A stretch of 48,734 nucleotides of DNA from Bacteroidales bacterium (GTDB lineage: Bacteria; Bacteroidota; Bacteroidia; Bacteroidales; Muribaculaceae): positions 1 through 48,734 of the forward strand of contig JAUNGA010000009.1 of NCBI GenBank assembly GCA_030524765.1, given 5' to 3'. A program made the translations under genes and the position numbers. Within the stretch, counting starts at the first letter, position 1; the number at the start of each line of letters is the position of its first letter. Below are positions 35,901 through 41,015 of this stretch, piece after piece. A model generated the notes under the pieces. The model was given only the letters and a program-made list of their open reading frames with translations. It was not told the origin of the DNA and did not search any database.

Positions 35901-37381
35901 ACATCATATTCACCATCGTCGAACAACTCAAGGACGAAAAGAGCACATGGCGCAACATAGGCGAATATGCATTGCGCGCCGTGCTGTCGCCACGCAATGT
36001 ATCTGTGCGCTACCGCAACACCCGCACCATGTCGCTGCCGCTGTTCATACCCGATATCGGCAATATATTCGGTCAGACAAAGTCATACGGCCCAATGGCG
36101 CCCGGTCTGGGATTCGCGTTCGGTTTCGAAGGCGAGGGATACCTGCAGAAAGCTCTTGACCGCGGATGGCTGATGACCGACGACGGACAGACATCACCAG
36201 CCGTATGGTCGCGTACCAAAGAGCTGAATCTCGAGGCCAACTTCGAGATCGCCAAGGGTCTGAAAGTGCAACTGACCATGAACCGTACCGACAACCGCAC
36301 ATCGCAGGTGCAGTTTATGTATGCCGATCAACCGACCTCCTACTCAGGCTCATTCACCATGACCGGCTGCGCTATCGCCACCGCCCTGCGCGGCAGTTCG
36401 GCCGACAACGGTTATGCATCAGACGCGTTCAATACATTCCTTGACAATATCCACACAGTGCGCGGACGCATCGAGAGCGAGTATATCGGGCGCAACTATC
36501 CCACCGGCGGTTTCATGCAGGGCATGCCGCAGGCCGGCCAGCAATTCAATCCTGAGACCGGCACCGTCAGCGAGACAAGCAGCGATGTGCTGATACCCGC
36601 GTTTGTCGCCGCATACACCGGACGCAATCCGTCTAAACAGTGGCTGACGCCGTTCCCGTCGTTCTCGGCGGTGCTGCCCAACTGGCGTGTGACCTATGAC
36701 GGACTGCTCAATCTGGGCAACATGCGCAACATCTTCAAGTCGTTCACCATCTCTCATGCCTACCAGTGCACCTACTCGGTCGGCTCATACAGTTCGTATC
36801 TCAACTGGGTATCTGTCGACGGCGACCGCCTCGGTTTCACACTTGACGAGGCTACGGGCAATCCCATTCCTTCATCTCCGTTCAATATCTCGTCGGTAGC
36901 CATAACCGAGCGTTTCGCACCGTTGATCGGTGTCAATTTCACGCTCAAAAACGAATTGCAGTTCAATGCCGAGTATCGCGACCAACGCACCCTCACGCTC
37001 AATTCAGCCGCCGGCCAGGTGGTCGAAGCCACCTCGCGCGGTCTCAAATTCGGCATGGGATACAAGATTGTCGGCTTCAACACCGTGCTCAAGATGCGTG
37101 GATCTCAGCAGGGCATCAGCAATGACCTCACACTCAACGCAGAGGTAGGTGTGCAAAACAACCAGGCATTGATACGCCGCATCGAGAGCAATTACACACA
37201 GCCCACATCGGGTACCAACACCTGGAATATCAATTTCACCGCAAGCTACATTCTCAGCAAGCGAGTGACACTGTCGGCCTACTTCGACCATCAGGTCAAC
37301 AGCCCCATCGTGACCACCTCGTCCTACCCGACGACCAACACATCATATGGCCTGTCGATCAACATGTCGCTGGCCCGATAA
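29915..37381 (+). CDS. sprA: Type IX secretion outer-membrane translocon SprA/Sov
   Basis: A 2488-residue giant protein, close in length to Flavobacterium SprA and Porphyromonas Sov, which form the very large beta-barrel pore of the type IX secretion system. The N-terminus has an export signal (LVALAGFIVLLTLTATG) followed by a proline-rich spacer (TPPPPAAYPPPPPPANP). SprA-typical segments include FNILDMNFAIGPLEKIFGPG and LRTQGSVQISMGVKSNFTDN near the start, STYVDDFESTQTGIDLRSPY in the middle, and aromatic beta-strand repeats to the end (LSINMSLAR). A TTG at 29909 is in frame, but the ATG at 29915 is preferred. The frame is intact over 7.4 kb, so the gene should be functional. The other T9SS genes must lie elsewhere. 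Confidence 0.95.
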   Translation: MGKVDQDRYRRSTVSRLSALVALAGFIVLLTLTATGQYYNPTITPPPPAAYPPPPPPANPADTVMLPMGATQTVPQSYDDLMADELAYDLATPSNIRTEAEYDPATGCYVVRTRMGDFDIATPFMLSEAQYNNWQLRRSLQEYYREQNLALVENKEKQPFNILDMNFAIGPLEKIFGPGGISLRTQGSVQISMGVKSNFTDNPSLSLNARRKTYFDFDQKIQATINAGVGDRLKFNMTYNTDATFDFDSKNLKLAYEGKEDDIVKNIEAGNVSMTTGSSLIRGSTALFGVKAKLQFGKLTVTGLISQQNSESRTVNTKGGAQTTAFTVNADQYDQNRHYFLAQFFRDNYDSFASRLPYVASGVNITRIEVWITNKSNKYEQSRNLVAFQDLGESQILGSDYWVPDPALPNPANASNNLPAVIKEQYPGARNINTVTQALQPLQQYGIVGGTDFEKVESARLLSSSEYTLNPTLGYISIRSALNADEVLAVAFEYTYRGQVYQVGEFSSDITSTDQSLYVKMLKSTTASTSEPMWRLMMKNVYALGGYQIQKSNFKLNIKYLSDTTGTQINYLPVPGLNNKSLLQVMNLDRIDSNQESNPDGFFDFIDGYTILPSQGKIIFPVAEPFGAHLRRQINNDALADQYVYEELYDSTLTVARQFADKNKFIITGEYQASAGSQIRLNAMNVPRGSVVVTAGGMTLTENSDYTVDYAMGIVTITNQSIIDSGQNISVTLENQSLFSMQRKTLLGLDLQYQFNKDLNVGATLLHFSEKALTEKVNIGDEIVNNSMIGFNLSWNKDFMWLTNLLNRIPTVTATQPSHISLTAEYARLLPHAQKAGSTKGSTYVDDFESTQTGIDLRSPYAWTLASTPYDNGKEALFPEATLSNNVDYGKNRALLNWYFIDRMFTSRNSSLAPSYIKSDLDQLSNPYVREVTSYEIFPGRELTYGESSTIQTLNLSFYPTERGPYNLDAENIDDRGNLLFPEKRWGGIMRKLDNTNFEQSNIEYVQFWLMNPFLDPDNPNYDGGDLYINFGEISEDILKDGLKSYENGIPVDGNDQYLQETVWGRVTSQNSLTYSFDNATGARLAQDVGIDGLPNTDEYEFPSYQQYLERLRRKLAPDAIESMMRDRFSPFNDPAGDNYHFYRGYDYDEERLGILARYKRYNGVEGNSLSPEDTDDPLYQTSRATPDVEDINQDNTLNEYERYFQYKVSIRPEDLVVGKNYITDKQVSVVHTRNDSNQTVEWYQFKIPLSEYERVVGSIKDFSTIRFARMFMTGFKQVTHLRFATLELVRGEWRPYDFNLNQRGDAPAEGQLDISVVNIEENAGREPVSYVLPPGVTRISDPGQSQIVQLNEQSMSLKVTGLQAGDARAVYRNTQHDLRNYKRMQMWVHAESLIDDVTNLRSGDLSLFVRLGTDVKNNYYEYEIPLSLTPHDKYKDNPTDRAIVWPLSNYLDFNLQSLVDLKLQRNAAKRDEQAGVGYGTVYSMRDPDNEHNTISVLGNPSLSDVRVMMIGVRNHSATTKDGIVWVNELRVTDFNESGGWAAKANATINLSDIATVNVGAHIETAGFGGVDQSLNERRLDDFHQYNVAVQADLGRFFPAGAKLRAPIYYSVSKETTSPKYNPLDQDVLLKDALDNTSSKAERDSINDYAVDRLTVQNFSLSGLKFDVQSKTPMPWDPANFTVNFSFNKQTRNDPTTEYEYTNDYRGSLQYTYSPFIRGLKPFAWIKSKNKNLKFLREWELQWLPNNISFLTNMSRYYFEQQTRSETDQMFQLPVSVSKNFLWDRQLSLTWNLTKSLSMSFNSNTSARIEETVGAVNRKLFPDKYREWKDTVWQSILSMGTPWSYNQNFTAQYKAPFSRIPVIDFLSGSVSYNATYRWERGATVDGVRLGNTIANQAAWNADGRINFESFYNKIPILKEVTQRFANKRPSNKAPRKPKRFERTYQLKEDTTLTIKHNLRTKKVKISAMTTDSVPFPVKTRIIDQNSIEVLTNGDKNIIFTIVEQLKDEKSTWRNIGEYALRAVLSPRNVSVRYRNTRTMSLPLFIPDIGNIFGQTKSYGPMAPGLGFAFGFEGEGYLQKALDRGWLMTDDGQTSPAVWSRTKELNLEANFEIAKGLKVQLTMNRTDNRTSQVQFMYADQPTSYSGSFTMTGCAIATALRGSSADNGYASDAFNTFLDNIHTVRGRIESEYIGRNYPTGGFMQGMPQAGQQFNPETGTVSETSSDVLIPAFVAAYTGRNPSKQWLTPFPSFSAVLPNWRVTYDGLLNLGNMRNIFKSFTISHAYQCTYSVGSYSSYLNWVSVDGDRLGFTLDEATGNPIPSSPFNISSVAITERFAPLIGVNFTLKNELQFNAEYRDQRTLTLNSAAGQVVEATSRGLKFGMGYKIVGFNTVLKMRGSQQGISNDLTLNAEVGVQNNQALIRRIESNYTQPTSGTNTWNINFTASYILSKRVTLSAYFDHQVNSPIVTTSSYPTTNTSYGLSINMSLAR

Positions 37382-37464
37382 GGCGGTTGTATCTCTCGAT
37401 GGCCCACGGCTCTGATCACATTTGACTCACATAGAGTCGAGACAATACCATGCCATGTTTCGGC

Positions 37465-37644
37465 TTATGGCCGGTTCTTACGATATTTCTTTACGAGTTT
37501 ATATGTACCGATGCCTGCATATACGACAGCGACTCCGACAAAGGAGACAACAAGTATAGCAATCCCGACGGCTCGGCCGGCGTCAGTGTGAGTGCCGAAC
37601 CCGGAGGTACAGAATCGGGTAAATCCGTTATTGAACATGCTCAT
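37465..37644 (-). CDS. Small single-pass membrane protein, 59 residues
   Basis: A short minus-strand frame starting at the ATG 37642-37644 (a second ATG follows two codons later) encodes a compact protein. The N-terminal 20 residues (FNNGFTRFCTSGFGTHTDAG) are polar. One hydrophobic helix follows (GIAILVVSFVGVAVVYAGIG), then a positively charged tail (YKLVKKYRKNRP), as expected for a helix with its C-terminus in the cytoplasm. I do not recognise the family. The overlapping plus-strand frame (37450-37674) has no such order, so the minus strand is favoured. Its start lies 36 bases from the inverted-repeat structure at 37681-37809. No TAnnTTTG box was found. Confidence 0.5.
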   Translation of the reverse strand: MSMFNNGFTRFCTSGFGTHTDAGRAVGIAILVVSFVGVAVVYAGIGTYKLVKKYRKNRP

Positions 37645-37680
37645 AGTTGTATATTTTTTATATTTATAAATTAAGAGATC

Positions 37681-37809
37681 GTTTAAAAATAAATGTGAAC
37701 CTTCAATCTTGCGCGTTGCGTAAGTATTATATCATATATTGTATCGTAGGTTTATCATAATTACATCTCCTTGTTTATATGCGCTGAAAATTCACATTTA
37801 TTCTTAAAC
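37681..37809. repeat. 129-bp structure with 19-bp inverted terminal repeats in an AT-rich gap
   Basis: The arms 37681-37699 and 37791-37809 are inverted repeats with one mismatch (arm GTTTAAAAATAAATGTGAA). They enclose 91 AT-rich bases with no gene. The arms are too far apart for an ordinary terminator. Options are a MITE-like remnant, an invertible segment or a pair of operators. The surrounding stretch 37645-37998 holds nothing else I can support; a weak open frame at 37804-37998 on the minus strand looks spurious. Confidence 0.55.
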
Positions 37810-37998
37810 AAGCTCAAGATCTAAAGATGCGTGTATGGTCGCCAAGACGATCGAGTTGGTTTTCACACGCAAAAATAGATTTTGTACACCGAAGAACCGT
37901 GTACAGTTATTCAAAAAACAATAGGCAAAACGTAAACAGCGATATACAATATGAATAAATCGATCATCAATGCGTAAACCGCACTGATTACAAAGCAC

Positions 37999-39021
37999 TT
38001 ATCGCATGCTACGGTAGGCAGTGGGTGAGACGCCCTTTATTTTTGAGAAAACCCGTATAAACGAATTCGGACTGTTGTATCCGCATTGCTCGGCTATAAG
38101 CTTGATCGTAAGATCAGTCGTTCTCAATAATTGACAGGCATAGTCGATGCGCAGCCCGTTGACATAATCATAGAATGTCGTACCGAGGTCGCGGTTGAAA
38201 TACGAACTTACATAAGAACGATTCGAACCGACAGCTTTTGCGATATCCGATAATTTCAGATGTGGATCAAGGTATATTCTATTATCTCTGAAGAGCGCTG
38301 TGATGCGTTCGTTCAGGTCCGGAATGGTCCTGGCCTCGTCGGCCATTAATGATGACTCGGTTTCAGATAATTCGTCTATAACATTCTCGTGCTTATAGAT
38401 ATAATAATCTATAACCATCCAAAGCACCAGAGAAAAGAGCATATAGATGCATTCCATCCCGATATGTATCACAAGACAGTCGAGAATCCAGAGGGCAAGT
38501 ATGATGTAGAATGTCATCAGAATCAGCCTCAGCCAGTTGAGATTGATGTTTTCGGTATATGAGAAACGTTCTTTTAATTGTCTATGATATTTGGGAATGG
38601 CTATCGCAGTCCATACAAGATAATATGTGCCGTAAACTGCCGCATAAGCCACCAGAATGTAATAGAACCACAACGAATGTGTGACGGCCATCAACACCGG
38701 CAACAGGACGAACGGCGCCTCGTGTATCAGCATAAGCCTGACGGTGACCATGCCCGGCCTGACCAACTCCATCAGGATGAAAGCATACATGGGCACAGCC
38801 AGCATGTCTATGGCCGTCATCATAGACCATGAGAAGAAATCGTCAAGCCACCGCACATTTTCGATCACAACCACGTCTTTCAGATAACAGAGACATATAG
38901 TGAGCATAAGCATAGCCACAAGGCGCGACAGCCGGTCTTTTTTGCGCCAGAACAGCCAGGCCGTGAAGCCATAAAACATGGTACATGCTCCAAAAATAAA
39001 CGAGACTATGGTACTGCTCAA
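37999..39021 (-). CDS. Membrane-bound AraC-family regulator with seven predicted TM segments
   Basis: A 340-residue protein joining a membrane domain to a DNA-binding domain. About seven hydrophobic segments span residues ~5-215, among them IVSFIFGACTMFYGFTAWLF, APFVLLPVLMAV and LILMTFYIILALWILDCLVI. The C-terminal ~100 residues are an AraC-type double helix-turn-helix: LKLSDIAKAVGSNRSYVSSY, then LTIKLIAEQCGYNSPNSFIRVFSKIKGVSPTAYR. It probably senses a signal in or across the membrane and controls nearby or distant genes. The start is a TTG at 39021, placed well behind a TATCTTTG box; an ATG at 38979 would remove part of the first helix. Confidence 0.85.
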   Translation of the reverse strand: MSSTIVSFIFGACTMFYGFTAWLFWRKKDRLSRLVAMLMLTICLCYLKDVVVIENVRWLDDFFSWSMMTAIDMLAVPMYAFILMELVRPGMVTVRLMLIHEAPFVLLPVLMAVTHSLWFYYILVAYAAVYGTYYLVWTAIAIPKYHRQLKERFSYTENINLNWLRLILMTFYIILALWILDCLVIHIGMECIYMLFSLVLWMVIDYYIYKHENVIDELSETESSLMADEARTIPDLNERITALFRDNRIYLDPHLKLSDIAKAVGSNRSYVSSYFNRDLGTTFYDYVNGLRIDYACQLLRTTDLTIKLIAEQCGYNSPNSFIRVFSKIKGVSPTAYRSMR

Positions 39022-39041
39022 GGTAGTGTATTTATTTTTTA

Positions 39042-39049
39042 CAAAGATA
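39042..39049 (-). promoter_or_regulatory. -7 box for the AraC-type regulator
   Basis: TATCTTTG on the minus strand fits TAnnTTTG and ends 20 bases before the TTG start at 39021, giving a leader of about 16 nt. The -33 element is poor. Confidence 0.5.
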
Positions 39050-39133
39050 CGTATATACTCAAGATCTCAGAAACAGGCCGACCGACATCGCGAATACGGC
39101 AGAGAGCCGCGTGTTGGATCAATAAAACGTCAA

Positions 39134-40165
39134 TCACCTCGAATCTGAATCTGTCTCTTTATTTCTGAGAAATTCGAGGGCGGTCTCGAGGATGGTATCA
39201 ATGCCTTTAAGCGCCATCTCGGGATCGAGGTCGACGCGGATGTCGGGGTCGACGCCAAATTCAGTCAGACGCATCTCGGCATCGTAGACCGGTGATGCAG
39301 AAAATCGATATGACCATCCGCAAGGCATCTCTGAGCTGAACGGCATGCCGCTGCCGCCGCCGGTACGGTCGCCGATAAGGGTGACCTGCGGCAACGAACT
39401 CATCACCGACGCAAAATTGTTGGCGGCACTGAACGTGCTGCGGTTGGTCAGTACTACCACCGGTTTATCCCAGCGAAAGCGACCGTCGGCGACAGGATCG
39501 AAATAATAGGCATAAGGTTCTGAGAATTCGTTGTGACCCGGTCCGCTCTTGTGGGTAATGTAGCCTGCGAGAATACGCCGGTCGATGAAACGGCTGACAA
39601 TGGTCTCGACATATGATATCGAACCGCCACCGTTGTCGCGTATGTCAAACACCATGCCATGACAGTCGCGCAGCAGCATGAGCATCCAGTCGAGAGTAGC
39701 GTCGCCCGGTGTAGATGCAAAGGTCGAATAGCGTACATAAGCGATGCTGTCGGGCAAGATGGCATATGTGAATCCGCCACGGGTGAATCCGCCGAAATGC
39801 AGATAATATTCATCGACGAGGCGTTCGTTGTAGTTCTGCGGATAGTCGCTCCACCATTTTTTATAATATGATGTCGCAAACGGCGAGGTGATATTGACGT
39901 GACCGTCGCGCAACTCGTCGAGCATATCAGAGCAGATATTGAAGAGTGCGACCGGGTCGGTCTGATCGGAGACCTGTGGCCGATATACACTGTAAACCGA
40001 ATCCCAGTCGATGCCTTTCTCGTCAAGGAAGCAGTAATGGCGGTCAATACCCGTCCATAACGCGTCGAAGTTGCCTACCGGATCGTCGGGCCACTCCTCG
40101 ACATGATGGCACGATGCGACGGCAAGCGTCATGATGATTGCGATGACTGAAAGCAGTTTATTCAT
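39134..40165 (-). CDS. S41-family peptidase lipoprotein
   Basis: A 343-residue protease related to C-terminal processing peptidases and tricorn core proteases. The N-terminus is a lipoprotein signal (LLSVIAIIMTLAVASC) with the lipidated Cys at 19, so it is anchored at the cell envelope. The S41 domain includes MVFDIRDNGGGSISYVETIV and VVVLTNRSTFSAANNFASVM, where Ser246 aligns with the family nucleophile, and LIGDRTGGGSGMP. No PDZ domain is evident. The substrate is unknown. The gene overlaps the upstream DUF3316 gene by eight bases, so the two are likely coexpressed. Confidence 0.88.
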   Translation of the reverse strand: MNKLLSVIAIIMTLAVASCHHVEEWPDDPVGNFDALWTGIDRHYCFLDEKGIDWDSVYSVYRPQVSDQTDPVALFNICSDMLDELRDGHVNITSPFATSYYKKWWSDYPQNYNERLVDEYYLHFGGFTRGGFTYAILPDSIAYVRYSTFASTPGDATLDWMLMLLRDCHGMVFDIRDNGGGSISYVETIVSRFIDRRILAGYITHKSGPGHNEFSEPYAYYFDPVADGRFRWDKPVVVLTNRSTFSAANNFASVMSSLPQVTLIGDRTGGGSGMPFSSEMPCGWSYRFSASPVYDAEMRLTEFGVDPDIRVDLDPEMALKGIDTILETALEFLRNKETDSDSR

Positions 40166-41015
40166 ATAGCGCGGATATTATGCGGGCGTCGGGCGTGCGT
40201 CGCGAACCTGCACGCAGACTGATCCACTCGGCAGTGACGCCGATCACAAAAGCATGGGTGATGTCGCGCGACACTATGCCGGCGGCTTTGGTCGATGTGA
40301 TGTCGCAGCGGTAGCCGATACGCAGGGTGGTCGCGCCAAAATGCAGATCAGCCGCGAGCTGATTGTCAAGGCGGAAATAGCTGCCCGGCCAGGCGGCATG
40401 ACACAGTCCCTTGTGGTTGCCGAGCCAGATCTCATAATAAAGCTCGTCGTAATCGGGCGAGAAAAAAGCACCGATAAGAGGCATAGACGGCCGGTAGAAA
40501 ATTGTTACAGGCAGATGGCCCAGCGAGCCGTTCCATACAGCCATACCGGTGATGCCGGCGGTTATCGCCGCACGGGCAGAGACCGGATTATTGCCGTTGC
40601 GCATAAGGCTGACAGCGCCTATCGATGCAGCCACACCGCCACCACCGGCCAGGGTGAATCCGCAGCCCACACGATAGCGCCACATCATGGCCCAGCGTGG
40701 GCACAATGCGATGCTCCACATTGCCGCCGTACCGGCCTGATTGAGAGTGCGGGCAACACTGAGGCGGGCACCGAGCGCCATGACATTGCGGTCGGGATCA
40801 TGACGCATGGCCTGCATGCGCTCGTAGTCGAATGCAGTCTGCCACCCGCTGTAATGCAAGGGTGTGAGATAGGTGTCGCACTGGTGAGCCGATCCTATCT
40901 CGAGGGAGTAAGACGACAATACGGGACGCACCACGGCTACCGTCGAGTCGCTGTCGACAGCAAATGCCGGCAAAGCGAACATCAGGAATGAAATAAGCAG
41001 CAGGTGCAATCTCAT
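40158..41015 (-). CDS. DUF3316 family exported protein
   Basis: A 285-residue exported protein with signal peptide MRLHLLLISFLMFALPAFA. Its sequence follows the DUF3316 family pattern known from Bacteroidales: CDTYLTPLHYSGWQTAFDYE near the N-terminus, MRNGNNPVSARAAITAGITG in the middle and MPLIGAFFSPDYDELYYEIW later. Alternating hydrophobic strands ending LRIGYRCDIT and HAFVIGVTAEW suggest a small outer-membrane beta-barrel, which is an inference. Its function is unknown. The ATG shares one base with the parC stop, and its end overlaps the S41 peptidase gene. Confidence 0.78.
   Translation of the reverse strand: MRLHLLLISFLMFALPAFAVDSDSTVAVVRPVLSSYSLEIGSAHQCDTYLTPLHYSGWQTAFDYERMQAMRHDPDRNVMALGARLSVARTLNQAGTAAMWSIALCPRWAMMWRYRVGCGFTLAGGGGVAASIGAVSLMRNGNNPVSARAAITAGITGMAVWNGSLGHLPVTIFYRPSMPLIGAFFSPDYDELYYEIWLGNHKGLCHAAWPGSYFRLDNQLAADLHFGATTLRIGYRCDITSTKAAGIVSRDITHAFVIGVTAEWISLRAGSRRTPDARIISALYE

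Noticed and set aside
37450..37674. 74-residue plus-strand open frame after sprA
   Set aside because: It lies opposite the better-organised 59-residue membrane protein and lacks a signal, helix or recognisable domain.
37804..37998. 64-residue minus-strand open frame after the AraC-type gene
   Set aside because: It abuts the AraC stop, overlaps one inverted-repeat arm and has no coherent features; it is probably AT-rich intergenic DNA.
40254..40991. 245-residue plus-strand open frame opposite the DUF3316 gene
   Set aside because: The minus strand has a signal peptide, family motifs and coupling to its neighbours; the plus frame has none of these.
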